Below the pieces are notes generated by a model that was given only the letters and a program-made list of their open reading frames with translations, had not been told where the DNA came from and ran no database searches. 64,000 nt of DNA from DATMER01 sp963741305. GTDB lineage: Bacteria; Acidobacteriota; Thermoanaerobaculia; Multivoradales; UBA5704. The number at the start of each line of letters is the position of its first letter. The stretch's first letter is position 1. Location: contig CAVUHL010000003.1 in the NCBI GenBank assembly GCA_963741305.1, positions 4,216,001-4,280,000 of the forward strand, in the 5' to 3' direction. Both the position numbers and the translations under genes were made by a program. Positions 16,489 to 24,779 of this stretch are shown here, piece after piece.

Positions 16489-17409
16489 ATGTCAAGACCA
16501 CTCCGCTTCATCCCAGAAGAAGGCGCCCTCGTCGACATCACCTGCCGCACGATCCAAGGCCGGTATCTTCTCCGGCCCGATCCGGCTCTGAAAGAAATCG
16601 TCCTGGGCGTTCTCGGCCGAGCCCAGCGCCTTCACCCGGTCGAGATCTCGGCTTTCTTTGTGGCCTCGAACCACTATCACCTCTTGGTCCGGGTTCCGGA
16701 TGCCGAACGCATGTCCGAGTTCATGGGCTACTTCCAGACCAACGTGGCTCGCGAGGTCGGCCGCTTGAGGAAGTGGCGGGACAAGATCTGGTCTCGCCGT
16801 TACGAGGCGATCGTCATCAGCGACGAGCCCGCGGCGCAGGTCGATCGGCTGCGCTACGTCTTGAGCAATGGCGTCAAGGAGGGCCTTGTGGCCAGGGCCG
16901 AGGACTGGCCGGGCATCAGCCTGGCCAAGAACGTGTTGAGCGGCGAGCCCATTCGAGGAACCTGGTTCAACCGGACCGCGGAACACCGGGACAGGCTGCG
17001 GGGAAAGGACGTTGAGCCCCGAGGCCATGCGACGGAAGAGACCGTCGAGATCTCCCAACTCCCCTGCTGGCGTCACCTCAGCCCGGAGGTATATCGCGAC
17101 ATGGTCGCGGGCTTGATCAAGGAGATCGAGGCCGACGCTGACGCGGAGCGCAAGCGTACGGGTCGCGAGCCTCTCGGCGCGGCCGCCATCCTGCGCCAGC
17201 ATCCCCATGCCTGCCCGAACAAGTCGAAGAAATCACCGGCGCCGCGCTTCCACGCGGCGAGCAAGGCCACCCGCGAGGCCTTACGGCAGGCTTATGGCTT
17301 TTTCCTCGCTGCATTCCGCGAAGCGGCGGACAGGCTCAAAGGTGGAGATCGCACAGCAATGTTTCCCAACGGCTGCTTTCCACCGGGCCTGCCTTTCGTC
17401 CGAGCATGA
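16489..17409 (+). CDS. REP-associated (Y1/IS200-like) transposase
   Basis: The 306-residue protein carries the HUH motif of Y1 transposases within FVASNHYHLLVRV (near residue 60) and a conserved Trp/Arg stretch (WRDKIWSRRYEA) followed by the tyrosine-bearing helix (VDRLRYVLSNGVKEG). These single-strand DNA transposases act on REP hairpins rather than on classical insertion sequences. No terminal inverted repeats frame the gene. It is a candidate to mobilise the 160-bp palindromic elements seen elsewhere in the window. Confidence 0.85.
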   Translation: MSRPLRFIPEEGALVDITCRTIQGRYLLRPDPALKEIVLGVLGRAQRLHPVEISAFFVASNHYHLLVRVPDAERMSEFMGYFQTNVAREVGRLRKWRDKIWSRRYEAIVISDEPAAQVDRLRYVLSNGVKEGLVARAEDWPGISLAKNVLSGEPIRGTWFNRTAEHRDRLRGKDVEPRGHATEETVEISQLPCWRHLSPEVYRDMVAGLIKEIEADADAERKRTGREPLGAAAILRQHPHACPNKSKKSPAPRFHAASKATREALRQAYGFFLAAFREAADRLKGGDRTAMFPNGCFPPGLPFVRA

Positions 17410-17788
17410 GCGCCGCCGCCGCCGGAGTCGGTGACTGGCGTCATTGACCGATAGGAAGCAAGAGGTTCTTCAAGGGCTGGACGACTCCAGGGAGGGAGAG
17501 GTCTGTCCGAATGTCAAAGAAGAGCGCCAGGCAGGCTTTCGAAACGCCTCACCGAGGCCTGTTGCGTGAGGCAGATCGACCAAGAGAGCGCATCGAAAGT
17601 CCTGCGGTTCAGGCCAAGACGGGCGCGAAGGCCAGATCCTGGGGTGGTCTTCTACACTCGGCAGGAACCTATTCTGGAACCTATTCTGGCATGGCAGGAA
17701 CCTATTTTGGGAACCTATTCCTGGGGGCGCAACATGAGCCAACCGAGCGAAAGGTTATACCCGCCTCGGCGATCTTCAATACTCACGG
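17410..17788. repeat. Non-coding stretch with four GGAACCTATT direct repeats
   Basis: No convincing gene is visible. Four copies of GGAACCTATTC or close variants lie at 17664-17674, 17676-17686, 17697-17707 and 17710-17720, two pairs each spaced 12-13 bp with 21-33 bp between pairs. They may be recognition sites linked to the Y1 transposase just upstream. The right end holds the 3' flank of the STAND ATPase gene; no attC site was recognised there. Confidence 0.55.
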
Positions 17789-19870
17789 TTACGGCGCCAG
17801 TCGAGCAAGTTCAAGCTGAATGGCGCGAATGAGTTCGTCGAGGCAGCGCTGAAGCAATGCCCAATATTTCTGGTCTGAGGCTGCAAGAGCGTCATCCAGA
17901 TCTCGCTGCAAGTACTCGCGAAGGGACGCTTCTACGCCTGGGACCAGTTCCAAGTGATGCTCGTTGTTTCGGTAGACACGAATGCGATGCAGGGCACTAA
18001 AAAGCGATGGGTAAGATGCCTTGATCTTGGAAAAGAAATACTTGTTCTCAAGGATTGAATTTCCGAATCTGTCGATGCTCTCAATAAAGCATCGATTCAG
18101 GATGCTGAGAGTTGCACCAAGGGTCTGCGCGTCCTTTGCCACCGGTGCATCACGCAGGCGATCCGCCTCCGGAAAGGAGTTCGGTCCGAATAGGGGAGGG
18201 TGATTCGCAGTCTTGGCAACTCGCTCAAGCTCTCGCATGTCTTCGGCGATTTCTCGAAGCCTGACCGCTAGAAACGTTGGTCTATCCTCAAGGGCGGCGA
18301 GCCGCATTCGCCATGGGCGGCCTTCGCGCCTGGCGTTCTCGCTTGCGACATAGTCTGCCAAAACTGAATACGTGACGTATGGGTAGTCAGGAGCAGAAAC
18401 CACTCCGTAGCGAAAGAGGTGAGTGCAGGATTGCCCCTGAGAGGCGGCAAGTTGAAATGCTTGTATGTCTCCGACTGAGAGCGTTTCAAGAGAGCGGTAC
18501 TCCTCCGGATAGAAGCGTTCCAATTCATCGACAACGTGCCTTACGTAGAAAACAAGTTCATCATCGCGAAGAGTGCGCTGTTTCTCCAGACGACCCTTTG
18601 CCACTTTGAGTGGAAACGGCTCGCCCGCCACCTGCGCAATTTGCGCAACATGGCTGCAAGCCAGACGCGTTAGAAGCGGATGGCCTGCATATTGCTCGAA
18701 TAGTGATGCCAGCGCCGCCGGGTCGTAGCGCATTCCGACGATCTTGCCGATCTTCTGTACCAGTTCGTTGGACTCAGGTTCCGAGAGCCCTCGCAGGAAG
18801 ATCGTAGTAACGATTCCGAAGAGCGGATTCTGAAAGTCTCCAAACCGACTCTCTTCTGCGATCGCTGGGTTGACCCCCGCGATTACAATGTTGAAGCGGG
18901 GAAACGTCGACTGCGTCGTGCGAATTGCTTGCCAGAACTCTAGGAACTCGGTCTCCCAGTGCTTGTCCGCAGCGGTCTTGGGCGTAATCCATTCAATCTC
19001 ATCGATAATGATCGTCATCCGTTCCACATTGGTTACTTGCACCAATCTTCGCATGACCGACAGAAAGTCGTCCGCCGCATCTAGTTCAGTAAAGCCGGGA
19101 AGAGGTGCGTCCAACTGATCACGGGCAAGGCGCTTTGCTATGTACTCCAGCACCTGATTCCAGTGTCGCTTTCTCAGCGAAGGCGACTGACCATCAAATA
19201 CTTCGACCCTGTGCTTCGAGTCCTTTTCGAGAAGACGTTGAAGCTTCCAGAGAAGAGAGGTTTTTCCTGTCTTTCGGAGTCCAAAGATAGCGGCGTTCTC
19301 GCTGCGCCGACAAAAATCGAGTATCTGACCAAGCTCATGGCTCCGACCAAAAAAGTATGTGTCTTCGCGAAGCGGGAGGGTGTACTTGTATCTGTCAAGT
19401 AGAAGGAAGTGCTTTTGGAGTTGATTGCGAACAGTCCACGCGTTTGCTCCCTTGGCAATTAGAGTCGATGCTGTGAACGGCACGACAATTCTGGATTCCT
19501 TATTCTCCAGAAGATAGGATGACACCCATGCGTCAGCGTTCGTCGCCTCGGATATCAAGAAGCACAGAAGCGGTTCAACTCGCCCCTTTGCTGGGTCAGT
19601 GGTAAAGACGTGCTCTATGGCACGTATCGTTCTGGGCTCGACTGCATCAAATCGGGAGTATGCGAGGACTAGCTCGTACTCAAATCCGTATGACTCTGCT
19701 AGGTCAGGCGAAGCACGCAGCAGGAAGACGGTGATCGTGGTGCGCTCATATGTTCTGGTATTTGCCCATGAGATGTCAAAGCCTGCCTCAAGAAACGGAC
19801 GTAGCAGGTCAGCCTCTCTGCGATGGCTGGAGAGAAAGGGACGGGCACTGTCATGGACTTCACCTGGCAT
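17789..19870 (-). CDS. STAND-type ATPase with C-terminal HEPN-like motif (integron cassette)
   Basis: Residues 1-165 form an alpha/beta domain I cannot assign. The ATPase follows: FGRSHEL, Walker A GLRKTGKT (197-204), Walker B IIIDEIE (287-293), then an arginine-containing sensor region (IVIAGVNP, FLRGLS) and a winged-helix part, as in STAND NTPases. The C-terminus is helical and carries YRNNEHH (R634, H639), matching the R-x4-H pattern of HEPN ribonucleases. Such architectures occur in anti-phage systems that sense infection and cleave RNA. It follows an attC-like site and has lower GC than chromosomal neighbours, so it is a probable gene cassette. Defence is inference. Confidence 0.75.
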   Translation of the reverse strand: MPGEVHDSARPFLSSHRREADLLRPFLEAGFDISWANTRTYERTTITVFLLRASPDLAESYGFEYELVLAYSRFDAVEPRTIRAIEHVFTTDPAKGRVEPLLCFLISEATNADAWVSSYLLENKESRIVVPFTASTLIAKGANAWTVRNQLQKHFLLLDRYKYTLPLREDTYFFGRSHELGQILDFCRRSENAAIFGLRKTGKTSLLWKLQRLLEKDSKHRVEVFDGQSPSLRKRHWNQVLEYIAKRLARDQLDAPLPGFTELDAADDFLSVMRRLVQVTNVERMTIIIDEIEWITPKTAADKHWETEFLEFWQAIRTTQSTFPRFNIVIAGVNPAIAEESRFGDFQNPLFGIVTTIFLRGLSEPESNELVQKIGKIVGMRYDPAALASLFEQYAGHPLLTRLACSHVAQIAQVAGEPFPLKVAKGRLEKQRTLRDDELVFYVRHVVDELERFYPEEYRSLETLSVGDIQAFQLAASQGQSCTHLFRYGVVSAPDYPYVTYSVLADYVASENARREGRPWRMRLAALEDRPTFLAVRLREIAEDMRELERVAKTANHPPLFGPNSFPEADRLRDAPVAKDAQTLGATLSILNRCFIESIDRFGNSILENKYFFSKIKASYPSLFSALHRIRVYRNNEHHLELVPGVEASLREYLQRDLDDALAASDQKYWALLQRCLDELIRAIQLELARLAP

Positions 19871-19897
19871 GCTGGGACCTCAGTGTGGTGGGTTGTA

Positions 19898-19961
19898 GGC
19901 AGCAACGCTGTGGCGCCTCAGAGTGCGGCGTCAGCCGTCCGCTGGAGGCGCGTGTCAGCCG
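19898..19961 (-). repeat. attC-like site 1 (diverged)
   Basis: On the minus strand it reads GGCTGAC at the outer left end, CCAGCGGAC and a matching GAGGCGCCACAGCGTTGC end. It is closely similar across about 50 bases to the site at 37603-37664, sharing GCGGACGGCTGACGCCGC. Its outer core boxes are degenerate compared with RYYYAAC/GTTRRRY, so it may be inactive. It separates the membrane-protein cassette from the STAND ATPase cassette. Confidence 0.65.
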
Positions 19962-20060
19962 CCGGTAAACAATGCTTCTGCACTGCCTTACCAGCTAGTG
20001 CCTGGCTTTTCGCCACATCTCTCCGCGATGCCATCATGTGATTGTTTGTGTCCCTTTGCG

Positions 20061-20501
20061 TCAGTGGAGTTCAACACAGACCGCTATACAAGCGATCAAA
20101 CCCAGAGCCGCCATAGCTAAATATGGAGCAAATTGGTAAACAGGCCGAATCCTCGTGGTGGGGACAAGGCCAAGTTCCTTCTCGATCCTGATCATCTGGG
20201 CAAGAGCTCGCATGATAGCCTCTATAGCCCCAAGCATGGCGAACAAAACGAGTATCCCTAGGAGAGCGTAGAGGCTGAACAGCCAGAAGATTGGCCTGTT
20301 ATCGGCTTGGCCCTGCTCTACCAGCGAGAAGGAGATACCCACGACTCCGATGAATGAGAACGGTAGTTGCCAGAGACGATCAGCATGCAGCTTAGCTCGA
20401 GCATGAACCTCAACGAGTTGCACGCGAAGTGACTCTGCAAACTCAGGTTCCACTGAGGTCTCGGGAGCATGGATGATGCCGGCAGTTCTCATAGTCTTCA
20501 C
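20061..20501 (-). CDS. Small membrane protein in integron cassette
   Basis: A 146-residue product (GTG at 20501, or ATG nine bases inside) with about three to four membrane helices (PFSFIGVVGISFSLV, IFWLFSLYALLGILVLFAML, LAMAALGLIACIAVCV) and a charged loop. It starts only eight bases after the attC core at 20509-20515, as cassette genes often do. No family is recognised. Together with attC sites on both sides it is a standard one-gene cassette. Confidence 0.7.
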   Translation of the reverse strand: MKTMRTAGIIHAPETSVEPEFAESLRVQLVEVHARAKLHADRLWQLPFSFIGVVGISFSLVEQGQADNRPIFWLFSLYALLGILVLFAMLGAIEAIMRALAQMIRIEKELGLVPTTRIRPVYQFAPYLAMAALGLIACIAVCVELH

Positions 20502-20508
20502 GCTTGAC

Positions 20509-20583
20509 GGCTAACGCTGCTGAGATGAGCGGCGGGCCGGGCGCGAAGCGTCCGGTTCCGTCCGCTCGATCGAAGGGTTATGT
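20509..20583 (-). repeat. attC site 2
   Basis: On the minus strand the 75-bp site begins ACATAACCC, contains CGAGCGGAC and ends GCCGCTCATCTCAGCAGCGTTAGCC. Both core boxes (ATAAC and GTTAGCC), the inner L boxes and the extrahelical-base asymmetry match integron attC sites of environmental type. It lies directly after the stop of the 336-residue gene and before the membrane-protein gene. Confidence 0.88.
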
Positions 20584-20593
20584 GGAGCTGCCT

Positions 20594-21604
20594 CTACCAA
20601 GCGGCATCCTCTCTTCCGCGGAAAGTATTCGCCATGAACCCGCAGTGGACGCGACCAAAAGTCCAGACATCTGAGCCTTTTGAACTAGCGATTGCTAACC
20701 GCAGGTGACTCGGTTCAATGCAAAGCGGTGCGAGATGCTTACGAGTAGCACCTCCAAGCTGCTCCAAGAGCGCTTCAAGTGACGCCGCGCTTCCGAGATG
20801 ACCCGAGACTTTTCCTGCCGAGATCATTCCTTTAGCCCAGGGGCGACTCTTGGCGATGAACCTAGTCAGTACTCGCAGATCCCTTTTGAGTGATAAGACG
20901 TTGGCGCCAAGACCAAAAAAGCGGCGGATCTTAGAAGCCTCTAGCAGGTAGGAATCCTCTATCACTTCATCGATACGTTCCCGAATGGCAGCTGCGCTCG
21001 CATGAGTACGGAACCTTAACCCTGGCACCTCCATCTGTTCTCTATAACTTCTGAATAACCCCTCAACAATGGCAAGGCGTGTAAGACCCTCTGCTCCAAG
21101 TCGTCGCTCGAAGCGTACTCTGTCTATTTCCTCGGCGATCTTTGAAGGATTCAGCACGACCTCACTTCCTCGCTTTGCCGCGAGTACGAGCAGATAAGTA
21201 GCCCAGATTACGTCATTGAGTGAATCGCGCGAGTTGCCTACGTGTCGCTTTGTCTTCGCTGTTCGAATCGGCTTGAAGTACTCGAATACAGCAGACCACA
21301 ACCGCTGGCTCCCATCAACGAAGCTTAGTCGTTTACGCGCACTTGGTGATAGATGGCTCTTTAACGCTTTGGCTGTCGGAAATGGTCCTTCCTGAAATAT
21401 CGGACTAATAGTCGTAACAGCGCAGCTAGCTACCATCTGTCGAATGAATGCCTCTACGCCGGAGGCCAGTCGCCCAGCTTGCTCGCGCCTTGCTTGCTTA
21501 AGGAGTTCCTCATCCAGATTAGCGATCATGAGCTCGCCAACATCAACAACAGGGCTGACGTATATACTCGGCGTTACAACTATCTCACTATACAGAGACA
21601 TCAT
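20594..21604 (-). CDS. Unknown protein in integron cassette
   Basis: The 336-residue product has no recognised domain. It begins MMSLYSEIVVTPSIYVSPVVDVGELM, has a basic middle (SPSARKRLSFVDGSQRLWSAVF; RTAKTKRHVG) and a helical region rich in Arg and Glu, and ends with a small beta part. No signal peptide or membrane helix is seen. GC content is clearly lower than in the flanking chromosome. It is the cassette nearest the decayed integrase, so by integron logic the most recent insertion on that side. Confidence 0.65.
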   Translation of the reverse strand: MMSLYSEIVVTPSIYVSPVVDVGELMIANLDEELLKQARREQAGRLASGVEAFIRQMVASCAVTTISPIFQEGPFPTAKALKSHLSPSARKRLSFVDGSQRLWSAVFEYFKPIRTAKTKRHVGNSRDSLNDVIWATYLLVLAAKRGSEVVLNPSKIAEEIDRVRFERRLGAEGLTRLAIVEGLFRSYREQMEVPGLRFRTHASAAAIRERIDEVIEDSYLLEASKIRRFFGLGANVLSLKRDLRVLTRFIAKSRPWAKGMISAGKVSGHLGSAASLEALLEQLGGATRKHLAPLCIEPSHLRLAIASSKGSDVWTFGRVHCGFMANTFRGREDAAW

Positions 21605-22095
21605 ATCGACCCATTATACCTAGCCTGTGATCCGCCAGACACATAACCTAAGGTGTAGCGTCACGCCTCCGGAGTGCTTGTGGCCCGGACTCGCGGTGTG
21701 CCTGCCATACGACCATGCGGCCCTCCTCTTTGCAAAAGCCCAAAGTGAAACAACTTGGCGAGTTTAAGCCTGTACTGGGCGGTGAGTCAATCAGGCCTCC
21801 AAGGCAGGTGCTCGACGCCCGCTCCCGGAAACCAGGGGATTCCTGCTTATGCTCGTCTCCCGACTCTGACTATCTCTCCGTGGTCCAGAGACTTACGCTT
21901 CCCTGAATCTTAGGTGCCCAAGCCGATAAAGAGCCTCGCCGCAGGGGGCACGGAAGCTTATGCAATTGATCATAGGCCGATATGGCTGCGTAGCGACGCG
22001 GCGCTCGGGCACGTAAAGTCAAGGATTTGCAGCCAAACTTCTAGGCCGGCTTCTGGGCTTTCCCAGGTGCTGGATACGCTCGCGGTGCTTTTCTG
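21605..22095 (-). promoter_or_regulatory. Presumed attI region with candidate cassette promoter
   Basis: This gene-free stretch lies between the integrase 3' end and the first cassette, where attI belongs in integrons with a same-strand integrase. On the minus strand TTGACT (21785-21790) and TTAAAC (21762-21767) are 17 bp apart, a candidate cassette promoter. GTTATGT at 21641-21647 (minus strand) may be the recombination core before the first cassette. Bases 21652-21689 recur at 34743-34780. TATAAT near 21609-21616 could be a second promoter but lacks a good -35 box. Confidence 0.5.
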
Positions 22096-22845
22096 TCACA
22101 ACAGGTCCAGCGGGCTCTGCCCCCCCCGGCCTCCACGGTTCAATACATGGTGTAGATCATCGTCGTCTTCACGCTCCGATGACCCAGCAGCTCCTGCACC
22201 GTCCGGATGTCGTAACCGTTGGTTAAGAGGGTGGCGAAGGAGTGCCGCAACGTATGGCAGGTCGCCGCCTTGGCCAAGCCGGCGTTTTGGACCGCTCGCC
22301 GGAATGACCGCTGGATCGACTGCTCCGGCAGGTGATGCCGCCGCTCGATCCCCGATCGCGGATCCCGCGACCGACTCGCCGCCGGAAAGACGTACTGCCA
22401 GCCCCATTCCGAGGCCGCCGAGGGATATTTCCTCGCCAGCGCGTACGGAAGGTAGACCTTTCCGAAGCCTTCCCCCAGATCTCTCTTGTGCAGGCGCTCT
22501 ACCTCGCGAAGATGGCGCCGCAGGTCGTCCTGGATCGATCCCGGCAGCATCGTCACCCGGTCCTTGCCGCCCTTCCCATCCCGTACCGTGATCTGATTCT
22601 CGCCGCCTTCGGCGGCGGCGCGCGCGGATCAACCCTTCCAACTCCCCCACCGGCTTGTCCAGAATCTCCCGATAAAGGGACAGCAGCGCGCAGAGCGCCT
22701 GTGTCTGAGTCGATGCGCTGATCTGCCTCTTCACAGCCAGATGCGTCAGAAACGCGTTGATCTCGACCTCCTCCATCTCCGCCGGATGCCGCTTTCCATG
22801 GAAAGGATGTACCTGCGCATCCAACCCAGATAGGCCCGCTCCCAC
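22096..22845 (-). pseudogene. intI: Integron integrase IntI, decayed
   Basis: The remaining pieces are clearly integron tyrosine recombinase: GKRHPAEMEEVEINAFLTHL near the N-terminus, then GGKDRVTMLP, the IntI-specific segment with WQYVFPA and SRDPRSG, catalytic HTLRHSFATLL and LLGHRSVKTTMIYT, and C-terminal VLNRGGRGGQSPLDL. The parts lie in different frames: one base is missing before CCATGG near 22800, about 60 residues including the first catalytic Arg are deleted after LIRARR near 22615, and another base is missing before CCATGT near 22145. The N-terminus stops at a (CCCACTA)3 tract (22841-22864). It cannot be active. Confidence 0.9.
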
Positions 22846-22978
22846 TACCCACTACCCACTACCCAGGAGACTACGGCCGCTCTCGTCCTCCTCTTCCAAC
22901 GCGCCTGCGACGAGGATCGGGGCACCGCCAAGCTCATCGCACGGCTCGCAAAGCTTCTCGGGAGACAGGAAAGACTTT

Positions 22979-23464
22979 TGGCGCCCAAGATTGGATTTCA
23001 GCCCGATCGAGAACCCTTCGGGCGCGTTGGATTCGATTCGGCGCGTCGGGCAAGACTTTCAGGACATCGGCAAGACTTCGGGCGCTTTGAATTCAATCTG
23101 GCACGCTCGGAAAGACTTCGCGCGCCTCGAATTCAATTCGGCTTCAATAGATTGGATAAAAGCGCTCTGGATTGAGCTCGGAGGACTCGAGAATGAATTT
23201 GACCCCAATAGATTGGATAATGGCACGACAGATTCCAATCTAGTGGATCCGAATTGATTTCGGCCCCAATAGATTGAATCTTGAGGCGTAGAATTCAATC
23301 TAGCGGGCTGATTTTCATTTTTACGCGCCTCTTTTCAATTCGAGGACGCCAAAACTGATTCTGGCGGCCTCGAATCGTTTCCGGCTCCATTAGATTGAAT
23401 AACGGCGCAGCAGATCCAATTTATTGGAGCCGATTTCATTTTGGCGAGCCAAGCCTGTGATTTC
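22979..23464. repeat. Array B: about 24 units of 19-21 bp, intergenic
   Basis: The segment splits into about 24 diverged units averaging 20 bp. Each begins with a GC part (GGCGCG, GGCCCC, GGCACG) and ends with an AT part (GAATTCAATC, AGATTGGAT, GATTTC). Several units contain GAATTC or AGATTGAAT. Unit length is not a multiple of three and varies, so it is not coding. It precedes the ECF sigma factor gene. Bases 22853-22978 just before it read in one plus frame as a protein-like fragment (LLFQRACDED) with no start and no recognised family. Confidence 0.75.
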
Positions 23465-23505
23465 CCTCCCCCTCCCGGCGAATAACATGGCAGAACGGAG
23501 ACGCC

Positions 23506-24021
23506 ATGACTGCCCTCGACCCACAAGACCGCTTCCTGACCCTGCTGGAGGAGCACGACAAGATCCTCTACAAGGTCGCGAGCTCCTACTGCAAGAACCC
23601 GGAAGACCGCCGGGACCTGGTTCAGGAGATCGTCGTCCAGCTCTGGCGGTCGTTCGGCAAGTTCGACGACAGCTTCCGCTTCTCCACCTGGATGTACCGC
23701 ATCGCGATCAACGTCGCGATCTCCTTCTACCGCAGCCAGAGCCGGCGGACGCGGGACACGGTACCGGTCGAGGAGTCGATCCTCGAAATCGCGGACCCGG
23801 GGACGGAGACCTCGGACGACGTCCGCCTTCTCCACCACTTCATCGGCCAGCTCGACGAGCTGAACCGGGCGCTCATGATCCTTTATCTGGACGGGAACAG
23901 TTACGACACCATCGCCGAAATCCTCGGCATTTCGACTACCAACGTCGCCACGAAGATCGGCCGGATCAAGGACAGGCTCCGGCGCGATTTTGCGGGGGGC
24001 GGGCGTATGACGACTGTATGA
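23506..24021 (+). CDS. ECF-type RNA polymerase sigma factor
   Basis: The 171-residue protein has sigma region 2 (RDLVQEIVVQLWRSFGKF, FSTWMYRIAINVA) and region 4 (LYLDGNSYDTIAEILGISTTNVATKIGRIKDRL), a complete ECF sigma factor. It directs RNA polymerase to a set of stress or surface genes that cannot be named. Its stop codon overlaps an ATG and the next gene begins 15 bases later, so the two are co-transcribed. Array B lies immediately upstream, where its promoter should be. Confidence 0.92.
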   Translation: MTALDPQDRFLTLLEEHDKILYKVASSYCKNPEDRRDLVQEIVVQLWRSFGKFDDSFRFSTWMYRIAINVAISFYRSQSRRTRDTVPVEESILEIADPGTETSDDVRLLHHFIGQLDELNRALMILYLDGNSYDTIAEILGISTTNVATKIGRIKDRLRRDFAGGGRMTTV

Positions 24022-24035
24022 AAGGAACAACGACC

Positions 24036-24716
24036 ATGGAACTGCAAGACATGAAGGACCGCTGGAACGAATATGACCGCAAGCTGGATGCGAACCTGCG
24101 GCTGAATACCCGGGTGCTGCGCGAGTTCGGTCTCAATCGAGTGGACTCCTCCCTGAGGCGGCTGACCCGAACGATCGTCTTCGAGCTGCTGATGGGCCTC
24201 GTGGCAGCCGTCCTGCTGGGCAGCTTCATCGGGGACCACCTCGGCGAGATGCGCTTCCTGGCGCCGGCCCTGGCTCTCGACGTGTTCGTCCTCTATTTCA
24301 TCGGCTGGTCCATCCGCCAGTGGGTGGCTCTCGGCAGCCTGGACTACGGCGAATCGGTCGTGGAGATCCAGCGGAAGCTCGAGATGCTGAGGATCGACCG
24401 CATCCGCATGACGAAGTGGGTGTTCCTGCTCAGCCCGCTCGTCTGGCTACCGCTGCTGATCGTGGGCGTCGAAGGCTTCCTGGGTCTGGATGTCTACGCG
24501 ATTCTCGACACCGCCTGGCTCGCCGCAAACTTCGTCTTCGGCCTGGCGGTCATCCCCCTGATGCTCTGGTTGTCGAAGCGGTACGCGGACCGGCTGAAGG
24601 GCTCGTCTCTCGCCCGGCGCGTCGTGGATGCCCTGGCCGACCGCAGCCTGAACGAGGCGGCCGGCTTCCTGGGTTCGCTGTCCTCCTTTGAAAGGGAGAA
24701 CGGCACGGCGGCTTGA
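24036..24716 (+). CDS. Membrane protein partnered with ECF sigma factor
   Basis: The 226-residue protein starts with a soluble charged N-terminus (MKDRWNEYDRKLDANLRLN) and then four membrane helices. AAAGGA precedes ATG 24036, which is preferred over the ATG at 24018 that overlaps the sigma stop. Sigma-linked membrane proteins often act as anti-sigma factors, but the usual zinc-binding HxxxCxxC motif is absent; it may instead be an unrelated membrane target. A broken partial copy lies at 26533-26628. Confidence 0.75.
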   Translation: MELQDMKDRWNEYDRKLDANLRLNTRVLREFGLNRVDSSLRRLTRTIVFELLMGLVAAVLLGSFIGDHLGEMRFLAPALALDVFVLYFIGWSIRQWVALGSLDYGESVVEIQRKLEMLRIDRIRMTKWVFLLSPLVWLPLLIVGVEGFLGLDVYAILDTAWLAANFVFGLAVIPLMLWLSKRYADRLKGSSLARRVVDALADRSLNEAAGFLGSLSSFERENGTAA

Positions 24717-24723
24717 CGCCCGG

Positions 24724-24766
24724 TGCTCCTCCTCTTGCGCCCGCTCAAGCCGTAAGAGGAGGAGCA
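24724..24766. terminator. Hairpin between convergent genes
   Basis: A perfect 13-bp inverted repeat (TGCTCCTCCTCTT ... AAGAGGAGGAGCA) with a 17-base loop, just after the stop of the membrane-protein gene and before the 3' end of the convergent gene. There is a short T-run further on (GATTTTA). It probably terminates transcription from the left. Confidence 0.6.
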
Positions 24767-24779
24767 GGGAGGCCTGATT

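Noticed and set aside
17725..17788. attC site after the STAND ATPase gene
   Set aside because: Some core-like pieces occur (GTATAACC, GGTTGG) but no pairing arms in the right order could be built.
21715..22591. Plus-strand frames across the attI region and integrase
   Set aside because: No ribosome-binding site or recognisable residues; the right part is antisense to the integrase remnant.
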